This document shows positions 9,106-17,970 of a stretch of 64,000 nucleotides of DNA, one piece after another. The translations under genes were made by a program, and so were the position numbers. Numbering within the stretch: position 1 is the stretch's first letter; every line of letters begins with the position of its first letter. The DNA is from Bacteroidota bacterium (GTDB lineage: Bacteria; Bacteroidota; Bacteroidia; Chitinophagales; Chitinophagaceae). The DNA is taken from NCBI GenBank assembly GCA_023386045.1, contig JAEWKK010000020.1, positions 108,221 to 172,220 on the forward strand. The letters are read 5' to 3'. The notes under the pieces are model-generated. The model was not told where the DNA came from. It saw nothing but the letters and a program-made list of their open reading frames with translations, and did not search any database.

Positions 9106-9540
9106 TTATCCATGCAGCTGATCAATGATCTGTACATTCCATTTATTTCTGATCAGGTAGGTGGTCAGCATCATCTTCATTCTTTCTACTGGCATTTGAA
9201 GGTACATGGCTGCCATACCCAGGATCTCGCTTTTTGATTCATCAATAACTCCTTCACTTGTCACTACTTCACAGATCATGGCAAAAAGTGTTTCCCTGAA
9301 TTCCTCACTGATCAGTGGCGCTGATCTTTCAATAATGGATTGGCTGTCCTGCTGAGATTGCAGAGATAAGGCTTTTATGGAGAGATCATTCAGGTTGGCG
9401 CCTTTGAACCTGGTGCTCAGTACCAGCATGCGACTCAGTTGTTCGATCTGCGACTGGGAGAGGCTCTTGTTTTTGTGCATGGCACAGGAAAACAATATGG
9501 CTACGGCTGCTTCCTGTTCGTTCTCAATTGTCAATTCCAT
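9106..9540 (-). CDS. TerB-like protein
   Basis: This 144-residue all-helical cytoplasmic protein has no signal peptide. The segment at residues 83-113 (FAMICEVVTSEGVIDESKSEIL) matches the acidic, metal-binding helix pairs of the TerB / DjlA N-terminal domain. TerB-like proteins are linked to membrane stress and metal sensing, but this stand-alone form has no assigned job. It converges with the radical SAM gene, leaving 27 bases between the stops, and is divergent from rtcB. Confidence 0.6.
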   Translation of the reverse strand: MELTIENEQEAAVAILFSCAMHKNKSLSQSQIEQLSRMLVLSTRFKGANLNDLSIKALSLQSQQDSQSIIERSAPLISEEFRETLFAMICEVVTSEGVIDESKSEILGMAAMYLQMPVERMKMMLTTYLIRNKWNVQIIDQLHG

Positions 9541-9640
9541 GGTCAGGGTTTATTCAAATGTAGGAAAGAGAAGCTAAATTGATCCTGCAAAAACTGGCCT
9601 GAGTTTTTGTGTGTTAGATGAATCATTTAATGAGGAAGCC

Positions 9641-11080
9641 ATGGCTAAATTAAAATTAACGGGAAAACAATTGAGGGCGATCGGCTATCCTGAAGGTCCG
9701 GTGATTTCAATAGCCATGAATATCATGGAGAAAAATTTCAAACATCTTTCCAGCGAAGATGCATTGGAAATTTTGGGAAGCATTCTTCAAAGTCCTAACC
9801 AGTACGCAGGTGAAGGTATATTGGGAAAGATTGCTGATGCCCTCTTGCCAAAGCAAAAAACTGGTGGAGCGACAATCGCCATGAAGCAATCTGGCATTCC
9901 TTTTCAAATTTATGGTAGTGAAGGAATAGAAGCAGGAGCACTTCATCAGATGTATACAGCTGCACGATTGCCAATAGCACTGGCAGGGGCATTGATGCCT
10001 GATGCTCATTCGGGTTATGGTTTGCCTATTGGTGGTGTGCTGGCCACTCAAAATACAGTAATTCCTTATGGCGTTGGTGTTGACATAGGTTGCAGAATGT
10101 GTCTCTCAATTTTTGATATTGATCCAAAAGAACTGGAATCAAGAGAAAACTATTTTGCAAAGAAATTAAATGAAGCCACCCTCTTTGGAAGTGGCGCTAC
10201 CTTTGATTCACCTGCCAGTCATGAAGTAATGGACAGGAAGGAATTTGATGAACTTGCGCTTTTGAAAGGCTTGCAATCAAGAGCATGGAAACAATTAGGT
10301 TCTTCCGGTTCGGGTAATCATTTTGTGGAGTTTGGAAGGGTCACTATTTCATCTGCCGACAAGGTACTCGGAGTTGAAGCAGGTAATTATCTTGGTTTAT
10401 TATCGCATTCCGGATCGCGTGGCCTTGGTGCCAGCATCGCTAACCACTATACTAAAATCGCGAAGGAAAAAAGAAGGCTGCCTGGCGATGCTGTCAACCT
10501 TGCCTGGCTTTCACTGGAGGAAGAAGAAGGTTATGAATACTGGATGGCCATGAACCTTGCCGGAGACTATGCCTCTGCCTGTCATCATATCATACATGAA
10601 AAACTGGCCAGGGAGTTTGGAAGACAGCCGATCAGGATGGTGGAGAATCACCACAATTTTGCCTGGAAGGAACAATGGCAGGGAAAGGAAGTGATTGTAC
10701 ACCGCAAGGGAGCTACACCTGCCGGTAAAGATGTTTTGGGAATCATTCCGGGATCCATGACAGCTCCTGGCTTTATTGTAAAAGGAAGAGGAGAAGAGGC
10801 ATCAGTTTATTCAGCCTCGCATGGCGCAGGAAGAAAAATGAGCCGGACGGCTGCACTGAATTCTGTTACACATAGCCAGCTCAATGAAGTACTGGCAAAA
10901 AATAAAGTAAAGTTGCTGGGTGGCGGACTTGACGAAGCACCTTTTGCGTATAAAGATATCCATGAAGTGATGAGAGCCCAGGAGGAACTGGTAGATACGG
11001 TTGGGTTGTTCTATCCGGGTATCGTAAAAATGGATGGAGCACAACCCAAACAATGGATGAAAAAAAGAAAAAAGGATTGA
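9641..11080 (+). CDS. rtcB: RtcB-family RNA ligase
   Basis: The 479-residue protein has the RtcB motif set: GVDIGCRM with the manganese-binding Cys151, SGSGNHFVEFG, SHSGSRGLG, ENHHNFAW, HRKGATPA and SHGAGRKMSR. In the last of these, His394 is the expected site of GMP attachment. RtcB joins 2',3'-cyclic phosphate or 3'-phosphate RNA ends to 5'-OH ends in tRNA splicing and RNA repair. ATG 9641 follows a GAGGAAG purine stretch and is preferred to the in-frame GTG at 9611, which would add ten residues. No archease or prfH gene is adjacent. Confidence 0.92.
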   Translation: MAKLKLTGKQLRAIGYPEGPVISIAMNIMEKNFKHLSSEDALEILGSILQSPNQYAGEGILGKIADALLPKQKTGGATIAMKQSGIPFQIYGSEGIEAGALHQMYTAARLPIALAGALMPDAHSGYGLPIGGVLATQNTVIPYGVGVDIGCRMCLSIFDIDPKELESRENYFAKKLNEATLFGSGATFDSPASHEVMDRKEFDELALLKGLQSRAWKQLGSSGSGNHFVEFGRVTISSADKVLGVEAGNYLGLLSHSGSRGLGASIANHYTKIAKEKRRLPGDAVNLAWLSLEEEEGYEYWMAMNLAGDYASACHHIIHEKLAREFGRQPIRMVENHHNFAWKEQWQGKEVIVHRKGATPAGKDVLGIIPGSMTAPGFIVKGRGEEASVYSASHGAGRKMSRTAALNSVTHSQLNEVLAKNKVKLLGGGLDEAPFAYKDIHEVMRAQEELVDTVGLFYPGIVKMDGAQPKQWMKKRKKD

Positions 11081-11242
11081 GTCATCTGAAATCAAACCCA
11101 GTAACAATTAGGTGCATGTCCAATTTTTTGAACTTACTGATACCTGTCATTCATCATGGCAATGCTGATCATAGATGTGATTGGAGGCTATAAATACCTT
11201 GCCAACGAAGGTTGAATTCTTCTTCATTAAAAAATATGGGTT

Positions 11243-11632
11243 ATGAAAAAGATGACAGTTTTCCTGGCATTGCTTCTGATGACTGGATTTACATATGCAC
11301 AGGATAAAACCAAAGACGGTTATACAAAATCAGAATACCTGCAAAAGGCTAAAACCCAAAAAACATTTGGTTTTCTTTTATTGGGAGGTGGTGTAGCCAT
11401 GGCCGTTACTGGTGCAGCTTTAAGTGGAACTTTTGCTGAAGATACTGGTAAGTGGCTGATCATTGGTGGTGGAGTATTGGCGGCATCCAGTGTTCCTCTT
11501 TTTATCAGTTCTTCTAAAAACACCAGGAAAGCTGAATCTTTAACCATTTTAGCCAGTACACAATATGTTTATTGTCAGAATGGAATCACAATGAGAAGAC
11601 AACCGGCAATCACCTTGAGACTGAATTTATAA
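11243..11632 (+). CDS. Small exported membrane protein of unknown function
   Basis: I do not recognise this 129-residue protein. It has a signal peptide (residues 1-19, ending TYAQ), a lysine-rich stretch (about residues 21-40), two glycine-rich hydrophobic segments (about 42-62 and 69-88) and a polar C-terminal third. This is the common Bacteroidota layout of a small inner-membrane protein with a periplasmic N-terminus. It stands alone between rtcB and the GH9 gene, with a 162-bp gap upstream in which I see no consensus promoter. Confidence 0.6.
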   Translation: MKKMTVFLALLLMTGFTYAQDKTKDGYTKSEYLQKAKTQKTFGFLLLGGGVAMAVTGAALSGTFAEDTGKWLIIGGGVLAASSVPLFISSSKNTRKAESLTILASTQYVYCQNGITMRRQPAITLRLNL

Positions 11633-11826
11633 AAGAAAGAGTAAGAGAAAGATAGGGCAAGTGCGGAGGTGGTGAGTAATGATAAGGGTTTGAATATTCT
11701 TCAGGTCAGCTACTCAGATGGCTTATAGCTGGTTTTTGTAGGTTCATTCGCAATTATTAAACATTCATTTCTATTTAGTTTTAAATGCGGATAGTGGATT
11801 TTATTTTTAAAGTCCAAAATCCTTGT

Positions 11827-14271
11827 ATGAACCTTAACCTCCTCAGGACCATTCTATGCCTTTTATGCTGCTCACAAATCAATGCAGCTCCTGTTACCAT
11901 CACACCATACATCAAGATCGACCAGTTCGGATACCTGCCTAATAGCAAAAAGGTTGCTGTTATTGTGGATCCTCAAACAGGATATAATGCTGCAGAATCT
12001 TTTTCTCCCGGCACAGGACTGAATAATTACCAGGTCAGGCGCTGGTCTGATGATGTAGTTGTTTTTTCCGGAACCCTGTCAGCATGGAATAGTGGAGCGA
12101 CACACACACAAAGTGGTGACAAGGGCTGGTGGTTTGATTTTACCACTCTAACAACAGCAGGGTCCTATTATATATTTGATGTGGCACAGAACAAAGGTTC
12201 TTATCGTTTTGAGATAGGTAACAATGTATATAGCGAAGTATTGAAGCATGCAGTAAGGGTGTTTTATTACCAGCGTATCAATTTTGCTAAAGCAGTTCCC
12301 TATGCTGATGCCAGGTGGGCTGATGGAGCTGCCTTTGGTGGCGCTAACCAGGACTATGCAGCACGTTCCAGATATGATAAAACAAATCCTGCTACAGCCA
12401 AAGACCTGCATGGAGGATGGATGGACGCCGGAGATTATAATAAATACACAACTTTCACCTTTGCTCCTCTTTGTACCATGCTTGAAGCTTTCAGGCTATA
12501 CCCATCAATCTTCACCGACAATTATGGACTGCCTGAATCTGGTAATGGAATTCCAGACCTGATGGACGAGATCAAATGGGAACTTGACTGGTTGAAACGC
12601 ATGCAGGATGCATCAGGTACCGGAGGGCTTTATTTAAAAGTTGGTGTAGATAATTATAATGCGGCATCGCCACCAAGCACTGATGTCAATCCCCGTTATT
12701 ATTTAGGAGAATGTACATCAAGTACACTTACCGGTGCAGCAGTTTTTGCGCTGGCTTCTATCGCCTACAGGCAAATAGGCACTCCAGCCATGATCACTTA
12801 TGCAGATGACCTGTTAGCACGAGCGCAATCTGCATGGAGCAGGGCGCTGACAACCACTTCAAATTTTACCAGCTTCCAGACCAATTGTGATGACCAGGAC
12901 ATCAAGGCGGGAGATGCTGACATAGGTATTGCTGAACAAAAGGACAGGGTCATTACTGCTGCCGCCTATCTCTATGAAGCTACAGGTCTTGCAACTTATA
13001 AAACTTGGTTTGAAAGCATGTATACACAGGCGCAACCTTATAGTGTGTGGTGGTGGGGACCTTATTATACTGCTGTACAAAGAGCTTTGTTGCGCTATGC
13101 AGGTTTAGCCGGTGTGAGTGCAACAGTGAGCAATAATATCAGGAGCATGAAAAGTGGTCAGGATGGAGTGGTAAGTATCAATCATTATAACAGCGCCACT
13201 GATCTTTACAGGGCTTATCTGCCTGATGATCAATACCACTGGGGTAACTCACAGGTCAAAGCTGATGCAGGTGTGCACAACTGGGATTATGTAAGTTTTA
13301 ATATCAACACTGCTAATCACAGTCTTTATAAAGAGGTGGCAGAACAATACCTGCATTGGTTTCATGGTGTGAATCCGATGGGAAAAGTTTTATTGTCCAA
13401 TATGTATGCCTATGGTGGTGATGATTGCGCCAATGAAATTTATCATAGCTGGTTTGCTAATGGAACGGTTTGGGACAATGCATTGTCCTCTGCAAAAGGT
13501 CCTGCTCCTGCATATGTACAGGGCGGTCCAAATAAAAATTACGCAATTGCTGCTGTATCTCCACCTTATAATCAACCACCACAAAAAGCATATAAGGATT
13601 GGAATACGGTATGGAATGGAAGTTTTTCAGAAGATAGCTGGGAAATCACAGAGCCGGCCATCTATTACCAGGCTTCCTATATCAGTCTGCTCTCCAGGGT
13701 GATGGGCAATCAGCCGCCGGTAAGTTTGCCCGTTCAATTTATTGGAATATCCGGTAACAGGTCTCAAACTATACTGCACATTCAATGGAAGATTCAGGCG
13801 GATGAACCGATTGAAAATTTAGTGGTAGAACGGTCTATGAATGGAAAAGATTTTATCGCCATCGCTCAATTAAAAGATAATGGCACAGGAGAATATAGTT
13901 ATGATGATCAGGATCCAGCAGCATTAATATCAAGCTGCAGTTACAGGATCAGGGTAGACAAGTTGAATGGTGGATCGGTATATTCATCTGTTTTATACCT
14001 TCCATTAAAATCCGCGAAAGGATTTATTTCAATAGCACCCAATCCGGTTATAGGTAATTTAAATCTACAAATCAATGGATCTGTTGGACAGTCCATGCAA
14101 ATGAGAATTTATGATGTCCATGGTAAAATAGTAAAGGAAGAATTCTTTACTGTTTCTTCAGGCATTTCAGTAAGGTCAATTGATGTTTCTTTCCTCACCC
14201 CAGGTATGTACATAATAAAGATTAGTGGTGAGAAGGAAGCGGAACTGAAATTTATCAGGATTAATCGCTGA
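11827..14271 (+). CDS. T9SS-secreted GH9 endoglucanase
   Basis: The layout is a signal peptide (residues 1-21), an Ig-like CelD_N domain (about 25-125), a GH9 catalytic barrel (about 130-625) and a type A T9SS C-terminal sorting domain (about 735-814, opening with the typical IAPNPV). The catalytic GH9 residues are visible: DAGDY with Asp200 and Asp203, and the general acid Glu609 in WEITEPAIYY. It should cleave beta-1,4-glucans such as cellulose or mixed-linkage glucan at or outside the cell surface. ATG 11827 gives a proper signal peptide; an in-frame ATG at 11785 would add 14 residues and bury it. There is no PUL partner nearby (no SusC/SusD pair). Confidence 0.92.
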   Translation: MNLNLLRTILCLLCCSQINAAPVTITPYIKIDQFGYLPNSKKVAVIVDPQTGYNAAESFSPGTGLNNYQVRRWSDDVVVFSGTLSAWNSGATHTQSGDKGWWFDFTTLTTAGSYYIFDVAQNKGSYRFEIGNNVYSEVLKHAVRVFYYQRINFAKAVPYADARWADGAAFGGANQDYAARSRYDKTNPATAKDLHGGWMDAGDYNKYTTFTFAPLCTMLEAFRLYPSIFTDNYGLPESGNGIPDLMDEIKWELDWLKRMQDASGTGGLYLKVGVDNYNAASPPSTDVNPRYYLGECTSSTLTGAAVFALASIAYRQIGTPAMITYADDLLARAQSAWSRALTTTSNFTSFQTNCDDQDIKAGDADIGIAEQKDRVITAAAYLYEATGLATYKTWFESMYTQAQPYSVWWWGPYYTAVQRALLRYAGLAGVSATVSNNIRSMKSGQDGVVSINHYNSATDLYRAYLPDDQYHWGNSQVKADAGVHNWDYVSFNINTANHSLYKEVAEQYLHWFHGVNPMGKVLLSNMYAYGGDDCANEIYHSWFANGTVWDNALSSAKGPAPAYVQGGPNKNYAIAAVSPPYNQPPQKAYKDWNTVWNGSFSEDSWEITEPAIYYQASYISLLSRVMGNQPPVSLPVQFIGISGNRSQTILHIQWKIQADEPIENLVVERSMNGKDFIAIAQLKDNGTGEYSYDDQDPAALISSCSYRIRVDKLNGGSVYSSVLYLPLKSAKGFISIAPNPVIGNLNLQINGSVGQSMQMRIYDVHGKIVKEEFFTVSSGISVRSIDVSFLTPGMYIIKISGEKEAELKFIRINR

Positions 14272-14296
14272 TAAAAGTATTTCAGAGAGATTTGGA

Positions 14297-14467
14297 TCAC
14301 AGATTTCAAGGGGAATAATATCACAGATGAACACAGATTAATTCTATGAATCAATGAAACAGTATTTAGTCAGGATCACAGATTACACAGATTTCACAGA
14401 TTAGTTTCCAAATTGTGAAATAGTTTCCATCTTAGTACATCCATCTGTGTAATCTGTGAAATCTGTG
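14297..14467. repeat. Inverted 9-bp-unit arrays (CACAGATTA class)
   Basis: Degenerate CACAGAT units start at about 14297. A clean array of three 9-bp units (CACAGATTA, CACAGATTT, CACAGATTA) lies at 14377-14403. A complementary array of three units occupies 14441-14467, 37 bases away, so the two can fold into a 27-bp stem. No gene lies in the loop. Confidence 0.8.
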
Positions 14468-14792
14468 ATAGATTATCATTTCAATCATTGATCAGGAAAT
14501 CATTGCCAGTTCATATCAGGCAAACAATTACCATCTGAGTACATCCATCTGTTAATCTGTGAAATCTGTGATAGATTATCATTTTAATCATTGATCAGGA
14601 AAACATTGCAATTATCCATATCAGGCAAACAAATACCATCTGAGTACATTCATCTGTTAATCTGTGAAATCTGTGATAGATTATCATTTCAATCATTGAT
14701 CAGGAAATCATTGCCATTATCCATATCAGGCAAACAATTACCATCTTAGTACATCCATCTGTTAATCCGTGTAATCTGTGATAGGTTATTTC
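14427..14792. repeat. Tandem repeat, unit about 105 bp, 3.4 copies
   Basis: The motif AGTACAT recurs at 14434, 14538, 14643 and 14748, giving spacings of 104, 105 and 105 bases. Each unit holds TAATCTGTG-type 9-mers followed by ATAGATTATCAT and a conserved tail. The right arm of the inverted pair at 14441-14467 is the first of these 9-mer groups, so the tandem arose by duplication of one arm plus its flank. Confidence 0.85.
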
Positions 14793-14812
14793 CGAGTAAT
14801 CTTTATAAAAAA

Positions 14813-15646
14813 TCAATCATTGCTATAATGAATCTTCATTAATCTGCTTAATCTGTGATTGGGTTGATAACCAGGTATACCTGTTACATAAATCAGGATC
14901 ATTCCTAAAAGAATAAAAAAGGCAGTTTTCGAATTGAGGAAGTAACAAAAGCGGTGGAAAAACATGGCCCTCGAACCTGGTACTTCATTGATTTTCCCAT
15001 ATCTCACATTAGAAAATACATTCCTGATAGGTTTTTGGTTGATTTCAGCCATCTGGTAAGCTTCATCAATTTTCCCGGTAGCAAGCATCTGGCTCAGTGA
15101 TTCGCGTTGATCACCTACTTTAAATTCCATGTTTGTATCAAAGAATCTCCATTCTCCTTCTATGCGGGCTTCAACACAAAAATGATTATTTAATCCCACC
15201 TTACGGAAATCAGTCGTGTTTCTCTTAAAAATTTCCATCATCACCAGTGCCTGCTGGCTGCATGCCGCCCTGGGATGTTTCATGATATCATCTGGTATAA
15301 CGATGGCCGATAAATGATCCCAGAAAACGTAGCCTGAAATAGAAGCAAATGGGTTATCGGCAAAGCTATAATGAGAGAATCCATGATAAAAGCGTTTGCG
15401 GATGATGCCAGCTATGAAATTGTAATAAGCAAGGGAATTTTTCTGTGAAGCTGAAAAATGCTGGTCGGCCGTATCAATAACTGACTGAACATCCGGATAC
15501 TTATGAACGTAGGAGGGATCATATTCTTCCCAGTTATGCCCATGATTCATTGATGCATCTTCTGCCATCGGACGGGAAACAAATGAATAAAGGGAGGTTA
15601 CCAGAATAAATACAGATAAAAAAAGAAGGATCGTCTTCAGTTTCAT
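14813..15646 (-). CDS. Membrane-anchored transglutaminase-like protein
   Basis: The 277-residue protein starts with a signal anchor (residues 4-24) and has a second hydrophobic segment at about 243-260. A papain/transglutaminase-type triad can be drawn: Cys129 (AACSQQ), His155 (NNHFCVEA) and Asp170 (FFDTN), with the WRFFD core of the transglutaminase-like fold. It may cleave or crosslink peptides in the periplasm. The last 15-17 codons lie in repeat DNA: two TAATCTG-type 9-mers at 14840-14857 are read as part of the C-terminal tail, so the natural stop has probably been replaced by read-through into a repeat. The gene is framed on both sides by clusters of the same repeat. Confidence 0.65.
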   Translation of the reverse strand: MKLKTILLFLSVFILVTSLYSFVSRPMAEDASMNHGHNWEEYDPSYVHKYPDVQSVIDTADQHFSASQKNSLAYYNFIAGIIRKRFYHGFSHYSFADNPFASISGYVFWDHLSAIVIPDDIMKHPRAACSQQALVMMEIFKRNTTDFRKVGLNNHFCVEARIEGEWRFFDTNMEFKVGDQRESLSQMLATGKIDEAYQMAEINQKPIRNVFSNVRYGKINEVPGSRAMFFHRFCYFLNSKTAFFILLGMILIYVTGIPGYQPNHRLSRLMKIHYSND

Positions 15647-15683
15647 AAGATTTGGATATTGGATACAGCCTTATTTAAGGCGA

Positions 15684-15714
15684 TAAATATAATAGCAGAT
15701 TTTCAATTTTGCAA
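15684..15714 (-). promoter_or_regulatory. Predicted promoter of the transglutaminase-like gene
   Basis: On the minus strand TTG (15714-15712) is followed after 20 bases by TATATTTA (15691-15684), seven of eight positions of a TTG-N19/21-TAnnTTTG promoter. It lies 38 bases before the start codon. Confidence 0.4.
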
Positions 15715-15754
15715 GCCGGATTACGCAGCGAGAGGATCACAGAGAAATTGCGAT

Positions 15755-16099
15755 CACAGATTACACAGATTTCACAGATTAGTGCTGCGATTGTAGGAAG
15801 CCGTTTACAATTTGGTGTTTCTTCTGTGTAATCCCAATAATCTGTGATAAAATATCAATCATAGATAAACATACTGATTGAATAAAGGTTATGATCACAG
15901 ATTACACAGATTACACAGATTAATTCAAAGATTAATTCTCAGATTAAAGGAAGCTGTTTACACTTAAGTTCACAATCTGTTTAATCCGTGTAATCTGTGA
16001 TAAAATATTATTACTCAATCATTAATTCGGAAAACATTGCGATTGAAGGAAGCCATGTACACTGTAGTCCAACCATCTATGTAATCAGTGTAATCTGTG
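15755..16099. repeat. Second cluster of inverted 9-bp-unit arrays (CACAGATTA class)
   Basis: Three-unit arrays of CACAGATTA lie at 15755-15781 and 15896-15922, the latter with three identical copies. Complementary TAATCTGTG-type arrays lie at about 15821-15847 (degraded), 15973-15999 and 16073-16099. Each clean array is exactly 27 bp. The spacer after each right arm (CAATCATT..GGAAA.CATTGC) is related to the 105-bp unit at 14.4-14.8 kb, so both clusters belong to one family. No gene is present in 15715-16133. Confidence 0.82.
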
Positions 16100-16133
16100 A
16101 TAAAATATTCACTCAATAATCAGAGTAATCTCC

Positions 16134-17456
16134 TTACACTTTGATGTAAATCCTCTTCTTATCCAGCCAATAGCAAATAGCCCACATGAATAAGATTACC
16201 GTAAGAGCGAATAATAAAGAACCTATCTCCGGTGCTCCTGGAACAAATTTGTAAACCCTTTCATAGATCCAGTTCCAGGGACTGATATAAACAGGTTCAC
16301 CCTTTGTATTCATTCCATTAGGTATCCTGATCAGTCTCAATCCTTTGGGCAGGAAGGCACTCAACGCAAATACAAACAGTGCATTCTTTCCAAAAACATC
16401 AAAAAACCTGGTGAGCCAGTTGCGCGTACCCTTGATCTCAATGGCATAGATCATAGTGGCGAGAATGGCAGTTGCCATACCTGTTGTGACGATCACATAA
16501 GAGCTGGTCCAGATCTTTTTATTAACCGGGAATTCAAGACTCCACATATATCCGGCCAGGAGGAAAGCCATTGCAGCAATGAATAAACCTGTCAAAATTT
16601 GATAAAGGGGATTGATGGCCGGTGTTTGGGAAGGATTTTCCGCTGCCACTGCCAGCTTTGTTCTCTTTAGAATATAATCTCCAACGAGATAACCCAGGAT
16701 TACCTGCACAATGGCTGGTATGGTACTCATAAGCCCTTCGGGGTCAAAAACAACTCCTTCTCCTTTATACATATGAGCATCGTGAAGGATCATCTTATCT
16801 ATATCGGTTCCAAACCAGCCTTCCAAAGAATAGGGATCTGCGGGATTGCCCCCATAACACAATAGCCAGTAGAGCAGTAAGAGAATCAGTCCCACTAAAA
16901 ATGCGCCTCTGGCTTTGAGGTAATAAACAATAATGGAAGCAAAAAAATAACAGAGTGCAATGCGTTGTAAAACCCCAAGAATCCTGACACCATTGACTTT
17001 AGTCACCCCGGAAGCATCGGTAGTGGTCCAGGTCCAGCTAATAAATTCCAGGTGATTTTCCTGCCAGCGGAAAAAAGGCCACCAGTTCAAAAAAAGACCA
17101 ATGGCAAAGATCAGCAACGATCTTTTGATCACTTTTCTCCAGAAAACTCCGTCTCCGGCTTCCGCAAGCCTGGGCATCACAAAGGCCATGGCATTGCCAA
17201 CTGCAAAGAGGAAAAAGGGAAAAACAAGATCGGTGGGAGTTAGTCCATGCCAGGGAGCATGTTCCAAAGGACCGTAAATATGACTCCAGCTGCCAGGGTT
17301 GTTCACCAGGATCATGAGACAAACCGTGGCACCCCTGAAAACATCCAAAGAATAATAGCGCTGCTTCAATGGGCAAAGTTTGAATAAATGTACTGCTTGA
17401 AAATTTGTCTTTCTTAAAAGATAAAAGAAACACAGTTTCGGGATAAGCTCTCCCAT
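16134..17456 (-). CDS. DUF5009/HGSNAT-like membrane acyltransferase
   Basis: The multi-spanning protein (about ten hydrophobic segments) has the opening typical of the DUF5009 / heparan-alpha-glucosaminide N-acetyltransferase-like family: YYSLDVFRGATVCLMILVNN, then a short loop with HAPWHGLTPTDLVFPFF. Family members move an acetyl group across the membrane onto a sugar amine or hydroxyl. The longest frame starts at ATG 17456 (440 residues), but the family-like part begins about 30 residues later, just after an in-frame TTG at 17369, which would give 411 residues; I regard the later start as possible. The gene is divergent from the capsule operon and may modify a periplasmic glycan. Confidence 0.8.
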   Translation of the reverse strand: MGELIPKLCFFYLLRKTNFQAVHLFKLCPLKQRYYSLDVFRGATVCLMILVNNPGSWSHIYGPLEHAPWHGLTPTDLVFPFFLFAVGNAMAFVMPRLAEAGDGVFWRKVIKRSLLIFAIGLFLNWWPFFRWQENHLEFISWTWTTTDASGVTKVNGVRILGVLQRIALCYFFASIIVYYLKARGAFLVGLILLLLYWLLCYGGNPADPYSLEGWFGTDIDKMILHDAHMYKGEGVVFDPEGLMSTIPAIVQVILGYLVGDYILKRTKLAVAAENPSQTPAINPLYQILTGLFIAAMAFLLAGYMWSLEFPVNKKIWTSSYVIVTTGMATAILATMIYAIEIKGTRNWLTRFFDVFGKNALFVFALSAFLPKGLRLIRIPNGMNTKGEPVYISPWNWIYERVYKFVPGAPEIGSLLFALTVILFMWAICYWLDKKRIYIKV

Positions 17457-17562
17457 TCAGTACAACTGAGTTTTAATAAATTTCAGTTCAAAGCATAAGT
17501 CTTAAGGCAAGTTTTTCAATAATTAGATGCAAGAGGGCTCGCATCCACTTGCGTTCTACTTC

Positions 17563-17674
17563 GGTGGACTGAGACGGAAATCCTCCGAGCGGAGCGATGA
17601 GATTGGAGAATAACCAAGTGAAAAGCAACCAAAGTTGCTTTGAGCGTAGGTTACGAGCGAAGCTCAGTCCGACC
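17563..17674. repeat. Intergenic inverted repeat with internal hairpins
   Basis: The gap between 17457 and 17845 has no convincing gene. GGTGGACTGAG (17563-17573) is complementary, with one bulged base, to CTCAGTCCGACC (17663-17674). Inside lie a perfect 8-bp hairpin, AAAGCAAC/GTTGCTTT with a CAAA loop (17622-17641), and a small CTCCG-AG-CGGAG hairpin. The structure resembles intergenic hairpin repeats or a structured RNA. It is upstream of the capsule promoter, so it is not in the operon leader. Confidence 0.55.
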
Positions 17675-17845
17675 CTCAACTTTGTCAAATTTTATTTTGC
17701 CCTTCCAGGAGTAATTATTGGTTGATCTCCAAAGCCTTTGATTTTAATCATTGAAAATCAGTTCAAAACCGGTTAGGTGTTTTCCGTTAGCAAGTTTTTC
17801 ACCCGTGCTTGAGTAACTTCTTCAAAATCTGTATTTTTTGAAGGC

Positions 17846-17875
17846 TTGTCAGTCACAGTGCAAAAGCTATATTTG
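17846..17875 (+). promoter_or_regulatory. Consensus promoter of the surface-polysaccharide operon
   Basis: TTG at 17846-17848 is separated by exactly 19 bases from TATATTTG at 17868-17875, a full match to the Bacteroidota -33/-7 consensus. Transcription should start near 17882, leaving a leader of about 90 bases before the NusG-like gene. An imperfect hairpin (GCACAG/CTCTGC, 17940-17962) lies in that leader and is a candidate element for the antiterminator. Confidence 0.7.
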
Positions 17876-17970
17876 CACGTCTTTGTGCTTTAAATGACTT
17901 GGTCCTGAAAAAAGGAATGTGACTGAGGTGGCGAAGCTCTGCACAGAACAAAAAGTACTCTGCGATAAAC

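Noticed and set aside
14297..16099. CRISPR array
   Set aside because: Repeats are 9-bp units in inverted pairs without regular unique spacers of 30-40 bp, and no cas gene is in the window.
17488..17688. 66-codon minus-strand open frame upstream of the capsule promoter
   Set aside because: It is the shadow of the palindromic element at 17563-17674 and has no protein-like features.
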